From Terrimesophilobacter sp963702165 (lineage in GTDB: Bacteria; Actinomycetota; Actinomycetes; Actinomycetales; Microbacteriaceae), in contig OY969722.1 of assembly GCA_963702165.1 (NCBI GenBank), positions 1,736,001 through 1,800,000 of the forward strand: a stretch of 64,000 bases of DNA, read 5' to 3'. Numbering within the stretch: position 1 is the first letter of the stretch; each line of letters opens with the position of its first letter. The translations under genes and the position numbers were made by a program. Positions 52,711 through 60,491 of the stretch are shown piece by piece. Below the pieces are notes generated by a model that did no database searches, was not told the origin of the DNA, and saw only the letters and a program-made list of their open reading frames with translations.

Positions 52711-53025
52711 TCAGCTGACCATGCGGCCGATGAGCAGTCCGAGAAGGAACGCGATGAGCATCCGCGGCACGCGCTTGCCTCGCCTGTGCGAGTGCGCGTG
52801 CGGGTGATAGTGCCAGTCCATCGCGCCCTGCGGATGCGCGTGCGGGTGATAGTGCCAGTCCATCGCGCCGTGCGGATGCGCGTGCGGGTGATAGTGCCAG
52901 TCCATCGGCGGATGCATCGGCATCCTCGAGCGATGCGTCGGCATCGAGCAGATATCGTCGTCGTCGACTTCGTCGAATCCGGTCGACTCATTCTCTTGTT
53001 GTTCTGGCAGTTCTGACTTGGACAT
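52711..53025 (-). CDS. Histidine-rich repeat protein with C-terminal membrane anchor
   Basis: The product has 104 residues. An acidic N-terminus (NESTGFDEVDDDDICSM) is followed by a His/Met/Pro segment. Three near-identical 14-residue units of the type MDWHYHPHAHPHGA come next. A basic stretch RRGKRVP leads into a C-terminal hydrophobic helix (MLIAFLLGLLIGRM). The layout predicts a tail-anchored protein exposing up to 15 repeated histidines, which would bind Ni, Zn, Cu or Co. GGGAG lies six bases before the ATG. It is divergent from the HTH regulator and ABC exporter genes, which share the intergenic region. The family is not recognised. Confidence 0.75.
   Translation of the reverse strand: MSKSELPEQQENESTGFDEVDDDDICSMPTHRSRMPMHPPMDWHYHPHAHPHGAMDWHYHPHAHPQGAMDWHYHPHAHSHRRGKRVPRMLIAFLLGLLIGRMVS
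52801..52920. repeat. Three 42-bp tandem repeats in the His-rich gene
   Basis: The unit beginning CGGGTGATAGTGCCAGTCCA starts at 52801, 52843 and 52885, giving an exact 42-base period (14 codons). The first two copies differ by only a base or so. The near identity suggests recent expansion by slippage or recombination. Confidence 0.9.
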
Positions 53026-53168
53026 CCGAGGCTCCCGCCGTCCACCCGATCGTTGAGTGCGGGAGTCTACGCCGGGCACCCGAACGCTGACTAGGACTCG
53101 GGCGCGGAACTTTTCCCTGGCGAGCGGCACCCGCCGATGTCAGCATCCGGAGTTGGACGGAGGCAGTT

Positions 53169-53186
53169 TGTCAACTAAGGTTGACA
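53169..53186. promoter_or_regulatory. Perfect palindromic operator TGTCAAC-TAAG-GTTGACA
   Basis: This inverted repeat has 7-bp arms and a 4-base centre, ending two bases before the GTG of the HTH gene. If TAAGGT (53176-53181) is the -10 of a leaderless promoter with TTGGAC (53154-53159) as -35, the palindrome covers the -10 and start site. That suits autorepression by the HTH protein. Confidence 0.7.
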
Positions 53187-53188
53187 GC

Positions 53189-53419
53189 GTGTCCGAGCCA
53201 CTTCATACCGCGAGCGCCGAGCGTGAGCCGAACCCGCTGGGCGAATTGCGCGACCTCGCCCAGCGGCGCCTGCGGCTCGCCGAGCAGCAGGCCGAACTCG
53301 ATCGCGAGCAGGCGGCGCTGGTGCGCAAGGCGCGCAACGGCGGGTACGGCTGGCAGATGATCGCGAGCGCGCTCGGGGTCAGCAAGCAAGCGGTGCACAA
53401 GAAGTACGGACGCCGCTGA
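53189..53419 (+). CDS. Small helix-turn-helix regulator
   Basis: This 76-residue protein has an N-terminal helical part (LGELRDLAQRRLRLAEQQAE, then LDREQAALVRKAR) that can dimerise as a coiled coil. A C-terminal HTH follows: GYGWQMIASALGVSKQAVHK, ending KYGRR. The protein is small enough to be a one-purpose repressor. The GTG at 53189 is chosen because the palindrome and promoter lie directly upstream; longer frames cross these. It is 18 bases ahead of the ABC exporter gene and probably controls it and itself. Confidence 0.8.
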   Translation: MSEPLHTASAEREPNPLGELRDLAQRRLRLAEQQAELDREQAALVRKARNGGYGWQMIASALGVSKQAVHKKYGRR

Positions 53420-53437
53420 ACCGATGGAAGAGAGACG

Positions 53438-55321
53438 ATGAGCACCACCGACGCCCGACGCGGACGACGCAGTAACAAGGACGTGCCGGAGGGCCCGCGC
53501 GCCAAGTTCTCCCAGCTGCTGCCGTACATCCTCGCCCACAAGGGCGTCGTGGCCGCGGTGATCGGGCTGAGCATCGTCGGGGCTGCGGCATCCCTCGCCC
53601 AGCCGCTGCTCGTGGCCCAGGTGATCGCGCTGGTCGAGAAGGGCAAGGACCTCGGCTCGCTGATCTGGTGGCTGGCCGCGCTCGTGGTCGCAGCGGCGGT
53701 CATCAGCGGATTCCAGCACTACCTGCTGCAGCGCACCGGAACCGGCATCGTGCTGGACGCCCGGCGCTCCCTCGTGCGCCGGATGCTTCACCTGCCGATC
53801 AGCCAATTCGACACCCGCCGCACCGGCGATCTGGTGTCCCGGGTCGGCAGCGACACCACCATGCTCTACGCGGTGATGACGCAGGGCCTCGTCGACGCGG
53901 TCGGCGGCGCGCTGATCTTCGTCGGCGCGCTGATCGCCATGCTCATCCTCGACGCGGTGCTGCTGGGCATCACCCTGCTCGTCGTCGCGATCGCGTTGGC
54001 GCTCGTGATCGGCCTGAGCCGGCGCATCCGGGTCGTCAGCCAGAAGCAGCAGCGCAAGGTCGGCGACCTGGCGGCCAGCGTCGAGCGGGCGGTGAGCGCG
54101 ATCCGCACGGTGCGCGCCGCCAACGCGACCGAGCGGGAAGCGGATGCGATCGAAGAGGAGGCGCGCGGCGCCTACCGGATGGGCATCCAGCTCGCCAAGG
54201 TGTCGGCCATGGTGGTGCCGGTGGCCGGCATCGCGTTGCAGGTGACCTTCCTGACCATCATCGGTGTCGGCGGCTACCGGGTCGCCACCGGGGACATCAC
54301 CCTGGCCACGCTGGTGTCGTTCATCTTGTTCCTGTTCCTGATGATCGGCCCGCTCGGGCAGGCGTTCGGCGCCATCACGTCGGTGAGTCAGGCGCTCGGC
54401 GCGCTCGGTCGCATCCAGGAGATCATCGAGCTGCCGAGCGAGACCGAGGCGGATGCCGGGATCGTGCCGGCCGCGGCGATCGAGACCGACGACGTGATCC
54501 GGTTCGAGGACGTGTCGTTCGCGTACCCGGCGGACCCGCTGGTTGAGGGATCGCGCAGCTCAGATTCGGTGGTCGAGCCTGTCGAGACCCCGTCCGGGTC
54601 GCGAAGCGATCGTCTCGAAACCAGCCCAGACACCACCCCCCGCCCCGTCCTCCACAACATCTCCTTCACCGCCGCGCGCGGCAAGCGCACCGCACTGGTG
54701 GGGCCATCCGGTGCCGGGAAGTCCACCATCCTGGCGCTCATCGAGCGCTTCTATGATCCGACCGCTGGCGTGATCCGGTTCGGCGGGGTGGACATCCGCG
54801 GCCTCGACCGCACCGAGCTGCGGTCGCAGATCGGCTATGTCGAGCAGGATGCGCCGGTGCTCGCGGGCTCGCTGCGCGACAACCTGCTGCTCGCCGCTCC
54901 GGATGCGTCGGATGCCGATTGCGTCGAGGTGCTGCGTTCGGTGAACCTGACCGGCGTGCTGGAGCGCGACGAGCGCGGGCTGGATGCTCCGGTCGGCGAG
55001 GACGGTGTGATGCTCTCCGGCGGTGAGCGTCAGCGACTCGCGATCGCGCGCACCCTGCTGGCCGCGCCTCCGGTGCTGCTGCTGGACGAGTCGACCTCGT
55101 CGCTCGACGGCCTCAACGAGCGGCTGCTGCGGGATGCGATCGACGCCGTGGCGCAGAATCGCACGCTGATCGTGATCGCGCACCGGTTGTCGACGGTGGT
55201 CGATTCGGATCAGATCGTGGTGGTCGAGGCCGGTCAGGTGGTCGGGGTCGGCACGCACGATGAGCTGGTCGACTCGACGCCGCTGTACCGCGCGCTCGCG
55301 GAGCACCAGCTGCTGGCCTGA
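53438..55321 (+). CDS. ABC exporter with fused permease and ATPase, repeat-bearing linker
   Basis: This 627-residue half-transporter consists of an exporter-type membrane domain (about 30-325) with six helices and a C-terminal ATPase. Walker A is GPSGAGKST (422-430), the signature LSGGERQRLAIARTLL, Walker B VLLLDESTSSLD, and the H-loop IVIAHRLSTV. Such proteins export lipids, peptides or drugs as dimers. Residues about 368-396 (VEGSRSSDSVVEPVETPSGS and RSDRLET) are not family sequence. They are an in-frame genomic repeat placed between FAYPADP and the strand PVLHNISF, near the start of the ATPase. The gene follows the small HTH regulator. Confidence 0.92.
   Translation: MSTTDARRGRRSNKDVPEGPRAKFSQLLPYILAHKGVVAAVIGLSIVGAAASLAQPLLVAQVIALVEKGKDLGSLIWWLAALVVAAAVISGFQHYLLQRTGTGIVLDARRSLVRRMLHLPISQFDTRRTGDLVSRVGSDTTMLYAVMTQGLVDAVGGALIFVGALIAMLILDAVLLGITLLVVAIALALVIGLSRRIRVVSQKQQRKVGDLAASVERAVSAIRTVRAANATEREADAIEEEARGAYRMGIQLAKVSAMVVPVAGIALQVTFLTIIGVGGYRVATGDITLATLVSFILFLFLMIGPLGQAFGAITSVSQALGALGRIQEIIELPSETEADAGIVPAAAIETDDVIRFEDVSFAYPADPLVEGSRSSDSVVEPVETPSGSRSDRLETSPDTTPRPVLHNISFTAARGKRTALVGPSGAGKSTILALIERFYDPTAGVIRFGGVDIRGLDRTELRSQIGYVEQDAPVLAGSLRDNLLLAAPDASDADCVEVLRSVNLTGVLERDERGLDAPVGEDGVMLSGGERQRLAIARTLLAAPPVLLLDESTSSLDGLNERLLRDAIDAVAQNRTLIVIAHRLSTVVDSDQIVVVEAGQVVGVGTHDELVDSTPLYRALAEHQLLA
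54539..54627. repeat. Intergenic-type repeat inserted in an ABC gene
   Basis: The block CTGGTTGAGGGATCGCGCAG, GGTGGTCGAGCCTGTCGAGA and GGGTCGCGAAGCGATCGTCT with CGAAACCAG is about 89 bases. It is the same combination as in the intergenic clusters at 23382 and 63361, yet it preserves the reading frame. Confidence 0.8.
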
Positions 55322-55431
55322 CCCGCCGCTCGTCCCCAAGGGTCGCGAACGGCCCTTAGCTGTTCCGCGGGGGTCGCAAAGAGCCCTTCCCAGACACCGG
55401 AAGGCCGCTGGCCCCTCGTGGGCAGCGAGGG

Positions 55432-56223
55432 CTACTCGCCGACCGCCCACATGGCGACGGCGGCTGCCGCGGCGACGTTCAGCGAGTCGATGCCGTGTCG
55501 CATCGGAATCTGCACGACAGTGTCGGCCGCGGCGATCGCATCCGGGGTCAGCCCCTCCCCCTCGGTGCCGAGCACGAGCGCCAGCCGTTCGGGCGGCTGG
55601 AAGTCGCGCAGGCTCACCGCGTCGTCGGTGAGCGCGAGCGCCGCGAGGTGGAATCCGGATGCCGTGAGCTGCTCGCGCGTGGACGCCCAATCGCCGACCC
55701 TGGTCCACGGCACCTGCAGCACTGTGCCCATGCTGACGCGGATGGCGCGGCGGTAGAACGGGTCCGAGCAGCCGGGGGTGATCAGCACCGCATCCGCCCC
55801 GATGCCCGCGACGGAACGGAAGATTGCGCCGACGTTGGTGGGGGCGACAACGTCCTCGAGGATCACGACGCGACGCGCGCCGGAGAGCAACTGCTCGGGC
55901 GACGGCAGCGGCGGACGGTGCATCGAGGCGATCACCCCGCGGTGCAGGCGATAGCCGGTCAGTTCGGCAAGCAGCTCGCCCGGGCCGGAGAACACCGGCA
56001 CGTCGTCGCCGACGAGGGCGACCGCCTCGCGGGCGGTGCCGCCGAGGGCGAGGACGACGCGCGGGCGGTGGCCGGCCCGCAGCCCGCGCTCCAGGACGAG
56101 CGCCGACTCGGCAATGTACAGCCCGTGCTCGGTGCCGTATGCCTTCTTCAGCGCGACATCGTTTGCGCGCGTGAAGTCGGCGAGCCTCGGGTCGGTGAGG
56201 TCCGTGATGTCGATGACCGGCAT
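55432..56223 (-). CDS. SpoU/TrmH-family RNA methyltransferase
   Basis: This 263-residue enzyme, probably a 2'-O-ribose methyltransferase of tRNA or rRNA, has three SPOUT motifs: EDVVAPTNVGAIFRS (motif 1), LALVLGTEGEGLTPD (motif 2) and IPMRHGIDSLNVAAAAAVAM (motif 3, the knot). An N-terminal substrate-binding domain precedes them (LKKAYGTEHGLYIAESALVL). The ATG at 56223 has AAGGATG upstream and is favoured over codons six positions earlier. The 110 bases after the stop contain short GGGTCGCGAAC/GGGTCGCAAAG repeats. Confidence 0.9.
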   Translation of the reverse strand: MPVIDITDLTDPRLADFTRANDVALKKAYGTEHGLYIAESALVLERGLRAGHRPRVVLALGGTAREAVALVGDDVPVFSGPGELLAELTGYRLHRGVIASMHRPPLPSPEQLLSGARRVVILEDVVAPTNVGAIFRSVAGIGADAVLITPGCSDPFYRRAIRVSMGTVLQVPWTRVGDWASTREQLTASGFHLAALALTDDAVSLRDFQPPERLALVLGTEGEGLTPDAIAAADTVVQIPMRHGIDSLNVAAAAAVAMWAVGE

Positions 56224-56264
56224 CCGACCATCCTTTCGCACACCTGCCCCATCAAAGCTCGGGT

Positions 56265-56306
56265 TTGTTATCCGCGCGCCCGTTTAAACCCGCGCGCGGA
56301 TAACAA
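56265..56306. repeat. TTGTTATC inverted repeat, copy 2
   Basis: Arms TTGTTATCCGCGCG (56265-56278) and CGCGCGGATAACAA (56293-56306) pair perfectly around a loop containing TTTAAA. It is in a divergent promoter region between the SpoU methyltransferase and yjbQ genes, where a terminator role would not make sense. Confidence 0.6.
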
Positions 56307-56359
56307 GCGGGCGCATCGTTGCGGCGTTGGCAGACAGGAGGCTCTGTCAGCATGGAGGC

Positions 56360-56764
56360 ATGCGCTCGGAGACCATCCAATTCACCACCGGCGACCGCGA
56401 GGTGGTGCTCGACATCACGCGCGAGTGCGCCGATTTCGTCGCCGGCGAAGGCGACGGGCTGCTGCACGTGTTCGTGCCGCACGCCACCGCGGGCATCGCG
56501 ATCATCGAGACCGGCGCCGGCAGCGACACCGATCTGCTGCGCGCGCTCGACGACCTGCTGCCCGCGGACGACCGGTGGGTGCACCGGCACGGCAGCCGCG
56601 GCCACGGGCGCTCGCACGTGGCGCCGGCGCTCATCCCGCCGTACGCGAGCGTTCCGGTGCTGGGCGGCGCGCTCGCGTTCGGAACCTGGCAGAGCATCTG
56701 CCTGGTCGACCTGAACGTGGATAACCCGGTGCGCTCGGTCCGGTTGTCGTTCCTGGCCGGCTAA
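56360..56764 (+). CDS. YjbQ / UPF0047 family protein
   Basis: This 134-residue UPF0047 protein belongs to a family reported to have weak thiamine-phosphate synthase activity. Conserved sites are FVPHATAGIAIIETGAG, RHGSRGHGRSHVAPALI and GGALAFGTWQSICLVDLN, including the two histidines of the putative metal site. GGAGG is one base ahead of the ATG, which is too close for normal use, so another start or a leaderless start is possible. Physiological role uncertain. Confidence 0.85.
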   Translation: MRSETIQFTTGDREVVLDITRECADFVAGEGDGLLHVFVPHATAGIAIIETGAGSDTDLLRALDDLLPADDRWVHRHGSRGHGRSHVAPALIPPYASVPVLGGALAFGTWQSICLVDLNVDNPVRSVRLSFLAG

Positions 56765-56773
56765 GACCCCCCA

Positions 56774-56833
56774 TTGAGTCGGGAGTAGTGGCCGTTTTGA
56801 GCGCGCCAAAAGGGCAACAACTCCCGACTCGAT
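56774..56833. terminator. Long hairpin between yjbQ and SDR gene ends
   Basis: Arms ATTGAGTCGGGAGT/ACTCCCGACTCGAT (one mismatch) enclose a second pairing GGCCGTTTT/AAAAGGGC. This gives a long interrupted hairpin between convergent stops. It includes A/T runs within the stem and is a likely two-way terminator. Confidence 0.65.
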
Positions 56834-56835
56834 GA

Positions 56836-57573
56836 CTACTTGGGGGCCATCCGGATCGCGCCGTCGAGGCGGATCGTCTCCCCGTTCAGCATCGGGTTCT
56901 CGATGATCTGCCGCACGAGCAGCGCGTACTCCTCGGGCCGGCCCAGCCGCGACGGGTGCGGCACCTGCTGCCCCAGCGACTCGCGCGCCGCCTCCGGCAG
57001 TCCAGCCATCATCGGGGTGTCGAAGATGCCCGGCGCGATCGTCATCACCCGGACGAGCCGCGGCGCGAACTCCCGCGCGAGCGGCAGCGTCATCGCGGCC
57101 ACCGCACCCTTCGACGCCGAGTACGCGGCCTGCCCGACCTGCCCATCGAAGGCGGCGACGGATGCGGTGTTCACGATCACACCGCGCTCCCCCTCCTCCG
57201 GCTCGGTCGCCGCGATCGCCTCGGCGACCAGGCGAGTCACATTGAAGGTACCGATCAGGTTGACCCGGATGACGCGCTCGAAGTTCTCGAGCGGCTGCGG
57301 CCCCTCGCGTCCCAGGGTGCGCTCGGCGGTCGCGACCCCGGCGCAGTTCACCGCGATGCGCAACGGCGACCGGGCGGCGCCGATCGCCGCGCGCACCTGC
57401 GCCTCATCGGTGACATCACCCTGCACGAAGTCGATGCCGTCCACCGGCTCGCGCGGCGCGGCACGGTCCAGCGCGATCACCTGCGCCCCCGCCGCCGCGA
57501 GTTCGCGGGCCGTTGCCAGCCCGAGGCCGGAGGCGCCGCCGGTGACGAGCGCCGAGCATCCGGAAATCCGCAT
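56836..57573 (-). CDS. SDR-type 3-hydroxyacyl-CoA dehydrogenase
   Basis: This 245-residue short-chain dehydrogenase is of the HSD10 type. The NAD site is LVTGGASGLGLATARELA, and NCAGVATAERTLG plus the catalytic VNTASVAAFDGQVGQAAYSA with SKGA follow. The C-terminus PSRLGRPEEYALLVRQIIEN with GETIRLDGAIRM is characteristic. The ATG at 57573 has GAGAGG upstream, two bases after the thiolase stop. With the thiolase it should carry out the last two steps of beta-oxidation. Confidence 0.9.
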   Translation of the reverse strand: MRISGCSALVTGGASGLGLATARELAAAGAQVIALDRAAPREPVDGIDFVQGDVTDEAQVRAAIGAARSPLRIAVNCAGVATAERTLGREGPQPLENFERVIRVNLIGTFNVTRLVAEAIAATEPEEGERGVIVNTASVAAFDGQVGQAAYSASKGAVAAMTLPLAREFAPRLVRVMTIAPGIFDTPMMAGLPEAARESLGQQVPHPSRLGRPEEYALLVRQIIENPMLNGETIRLDGAIRMAPK

Positions 57574-57575
57574 TC

Positions 57576-58736
57576 TTAGAGCCTCTCGATGATCGTGGCG
57601 TTGGCCATGCCGCCGCCTTCGCACATGGTCTGCAGTCCCCAGCGGCCGCCGGTGGACTCGAGCTGGTTCACCAGCGTGGTGAGGAGACGAGTGCCCGACG
57701 ACCCGAGCGCGTGCCCGAGCGCGATCGCCCCGCCGCGCGGGTTGAGCTTGTCCGGGTCGGCGTCGAGGTCCTGCAGCCAGGCGAGGGGAACGGATGCGAA
57801 TGCCTCGTTGACCTCGTAGGCATCCATGTCGTCGATGTCGAGTCCGGCGCGCTCCAGCACCTTGCGGGTCGCCGGGATGATGCCGGTGAGCATCAGCAGC
57901 GGGTCGCTCCCGGTCACCGCGAACGAGTGGAAGCGCGCGCGGGGCGCGAGGCCGAGGCTCTTCGCCTTCTCGGCGCTCATGATGAGCGCGGCGGATGCCC
58001 CGTCGGTCAGCGGGCTGGAGTTGCCCGGGGTGATCTTCCAGTCGAGTTCGGGGAAGCGCGCGGCGAGCTCGTCGGTGCGGAACGCGGGGTTCAGCCCGGC
58101 CAGCCCCTCGGCGGTCGTCGACTCGCGCACCGTCTCGTCGACCAGCATCCCGGCGATCGGGATGATCTCATCGGCGAACGCGTCTCGCGCCTCGACCGCG
58201 AGACGGTGCGAGCGCGCCGAGAACTCGTCGAGCTGCTCCCGGCTGAAGCCCCACTGCTGGGCGATCAGCTCGGCGGAGACACCCTGGTTGACCAGCCCCT
58301 CCGGGTAGCGCTCCTTCATTCGGGTGCCGTACGGGTTCATCCCGCCGGTGGACGAGCCGAGCGGGATCCGGCTCATCGACTCGACGCCGGCCGCGATCAC
58401 GACGTCGTACTGGCCGGTCATCACGCCCTGCGCGGCGAACATCGCCGCCTGCTGGCTGGAGCCGCATTGCCGGTCGATGGTGGTGCCCGGCACGGTGTCG
58501 GGGAAGCCCGCGGCGAGCACCGCGTTGCGCGCGACGTTGAACGTCTGCTCACCCGCTTGCGACACGCATCCGGCGATCACGTCGTCGATGGCCGCCGGAT
58601 CGACGCCGTTGCGCGCGACCAGCGCCTCAAGGGTCTCGGCCAGCAGGTCGACCGGATGGATTTCGGACAGTTGCCCGCCTGGCTTGCCGCGTCCGGAGGG
58701 CGTACGGATTACGTCGACTATCACAGCATCGTGCAT
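57576..58736 (-). CDS. Acetyl-CoA acyltransferase (thiolase)
   Basis: This 386-residue thiolase has the nucleophilic Cys in TTIDRQCGSSQQAAMFAAQG. NSSPLTDGASAALIMSAEKA, AYEVNEAFASVPLAW (with His-equivalent later in GGAIALGHALGSSGTRL) and the C-terminal CEGGGMANATIIERL, with the second catalytic Cys, are also present. It forms a two-gene operon with the SDR. The ATG at 58736 is preferred; upstream codons enter a repeat region. Confidence 0.94.
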   Translation of the reverse strand: MHDAVIVDVIRTPSGRGKPGGQLSEIHPVDLLAETLEALVARNGVDPAAIDDVIAGCVSQAGEQTFNVARNAVLAAGFPDTVPGTTIDRQCGSSQQAAMFAAQGVMTGQYDVVIAAGVESMSRIPLGSSTGGMNPYGTRMKERYPEGLVNQGVSAELIAQQWGFSREQLDEFSARSHRLAVEARDAFADEIIPIAGMLVDETVRESTTAEGLAGLNPAFRTDELAARFPELDWKITPGNSSPLTDGASAALIMSAEKAKSLGLAPRARFHSFAVTGSDPLLMLTGIIPATRKVLERAGLDIDDMDAYEVNEAFASVPLAWLQDLDADPDKLNPRGGAIALGHALGSSGTRLLTTLVNQLESTGGRWGLQTMCEGGGMANATIIERL

Positions 58737-58753
58737 GGCCCCCAGCCTATCCG

Positions 58754-58828
58754 TGAGGGTCGCAAAGCTTCCGTGAGGGATCAGTAACCGGCCTTCGCAG
58801 TACCGCCCGGACGGTTTGCGACCCCTCA
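58754..58828. repeat. TGAGGGTCGCAAA inverted repeat
   Basis: TGAGGGTCGCAAA (58754-58766) and TTTGCGACCCCTCA (58815-58828) are inverted partners with one bulged base. They belong to the GGGTCGCAAA-type short repeats also present at 42040 and 55365. It lies directly upstream of the thiolase start and may include part of its leader. Confidence 0.5.
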
Positions 58829-58863
58829 GCGGGAGCGCGGCGAGCACCGGCTCCCCCGACGAC

Positions 58864-58952
58864 TTAACCCGTCTCAAGGAGATTCGACCCTATGGGGCCG
58901 GTTCTATTGGAATCCGGCCCCTTCGGGCGAAGAACTCCTTGAGACGGGTTAA
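58864..58952. repeat. TTAACCC-TCTCAAGGAG inverted repeat, copy 2
   Basis: Perfect 18-bp arms (58864-58881; 58935-58952) flank a 53-base spacer that contains its own perfect 8-bp hairpin GGGGCCGG/CCGGCCCC. It lies ten bases after the end of the gabD gene. The arms match those at 43883-43971. Confidence 0.85.
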
Positions 58953-58961
58953 GGCAACGAA

Positions 58962-60449
58962 CTACGCGAACGGGTCCGGCGTCAGCGTGTACTTGGTCGA
59001 CAGGTACTCGTGGATGCCCTCGAACCCGCCCTCACGGCCGAGCCCAGACTGCTTCACACCGCCGAACGGCGCCGCGGCGTTCGAGACCACGCCGATGTTC
59101 AGGCCCATCATTCCGGTGTCGACGGCGTCGATCATCCGCTGCCCACGGGCGAGGTCCTGGGTGAACACGTAGCCGACCAGGCCGTACTCGGTCGAGTTGG
59201 CCATCCGCACCGCCTCCGCCTCGTCCTTGAACGTCACGATCGACAGCACCGGGCCGAAGATCTCCTCGCTCAGGATGCTGCTGCCCGGCTGCACGCCGGT
59301 GACCACGGTGGGCTCGAAGAAGGTCCCTGGACCGTCGATCGCCGACCCGCCGGTGACGACCTGGGCACCCCGGCCCACGGCATCCGCGACCAGCTCTGAC
59401 ACCTTCTTGATGGCGTCCTCGTCGATGAGCGGGCCGATGGTGACGCCCTCCTCGGTGCCGCGCCCGACGCGCATCGCCTTGACCCGCTCCGCCACCCGGC
59501 GGGAGAACTCGTCGGCGACCGACTCGTGCACGATGAACCGGTTCGCGGCGGTGCAGGCCTGCCCGATGTTGCGGAACTTCGCCGCCAGGGCACCCTCGAC
59601 CGCCTTGTCCAGGTCGGCGTCGTCGAAGACGATGAACGGCGCATTGCCGCCGAGCTCCATCGACGTACGCAGCACCTTGTCGGCCGCCTGCTTCAGCAGC
59701 GCGACGCCGACCGGGGTCGACCCGGTGAAGCTGAGCTTGCGCAGCCGGTCATCCTCGAGGATCGGCTTCGACACCGCGCTCGAGCTGGACGACGTCACCA
59801 CGTTCACGACGCCGGCGGGCACGCCGACCTCTTCGAGCAGCTTCACGAAGTACAGCGTGGTGAGCGGCGTCACCTGCGCGGGCTTGACGATCACGGTGCA
59901 GCCGGCGGCCAGTGCTGGGCCGATCTTGCGGGTCGCCATCGCGAGCGGGAAGTTCCACGGGGTGATCAGGTAGCTGGGGCCGACCGGCCGCTGCGACACG
60001 ATCATCCGGCCGGTGCCCTCAGGGCTGGTCGCGTAGCGGCCGTGAATGCGCACGGCCTCCTCGCTGAACCAGCGCAGGAACTCGCCACCGTAGGTGACCT
60101 CGCCCTGCGCCTCGGCGAGCGGCTTGCCCATCTCGATCGTCATCAGCAGCGCGAAGTCGTCGCGGCGCTCCATCATCAGATCGAACGCGCGGCGCAACAG
60201 CTCGCCCCGCACGCGCGGCGCGGTGGCCGCCCACTGCTCCTGCGCGTTCGCGGCGGCATCCATCGCCTTCTGCGCGTCCTCGGCGGTGGCGCTCGCGATC
60301 GTCTTGATCACGTTGCCGGTGGCCGGGTCCTTGACGTCGAAGGTGGCGCCGCCGGTCGCATCCACCCACTGCCCGCCGATGTACAGCTGGTGCGGAACGG
60401 ATGCGAGCAGCTCGCTCTCGCGCGTGCTGGTGGTCATAGTGTCAGTCAT
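58962..60449 (-). CDS. gabD: Succinate-semialdehyde dehydrogenase
   Basis: This 495-residue aldehyde dehydrogenase oxidises succinate semialdehyde to succinate. The NAD(P) fold has FTGSTPVGVALLKQAADKV, the general base Glu is in MELGGNAPFIVFDDADLD, and the catalytic Cys in NIGQACTAANRF. YLITPWNFPLAMATRKIGPA is typical of GabD. Two ATGs (60452 and 60449) follow AGGAG; the second has the better five-base spacing. It is 43 bases after gabT on the same strand and completes GABA degradation into the citric-acid cycle, where the sdh genes act next. Confidence 0.94.
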   Translation of the reverse strand: MTDTMTTSTRESELLASVPHQLYIGGQWVDATGGATFDVKDPATGNVIKTIASATAEDAQKAMDAAANAQEQWAATAPRVRGELLRRAFDLMMERRDDFALLMTIEMGKPLAEAQGEVTYGGEFLRWFSEEAVRIHGRYATSPEGTGRMIVSQRPVGPSYLITPWNFPLAMATRKIGPALAAGCTVIVKPAQVTPLTTLYFVKLLEEVGVPAGVVNVVTSSSSSAVSKPILEDDRLRKLSFTGSTPVGVALLKQAADKVLRTSMELGGNAPFIVFDDADLDKAVEGALAAKFRNIGQACTAANRFIVHESVADEFSRRVAERVKAMRVGRGTEEGVTIGPLIDEDAIKKVSELVADAVGRGAQVVTGGSAIDGPGTFFEPTVVTGVQPGSSILSEEIFGPVLSIVTFKDEAEAVRMANSTEYGLVGYVFTQDLARGQRMIDAVDTGMMGLNIGVVSNAAAPFGGVKQSGLGREGGFEGIHEYLSTKYTLTPDPFA

Positions 60450-60491
60450 CATTACTCCTTGTAAGTCACGCTAGGTCGGCCCGCTGGGGGT

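Noticed and set aside
56293..56306. lac-type operator because of CGGATAACAA
   Set aside because: The resemblance covers ten bases only, the element belongs to a local hairpin pair with 613-654, and no LacI-type gene is nearby.
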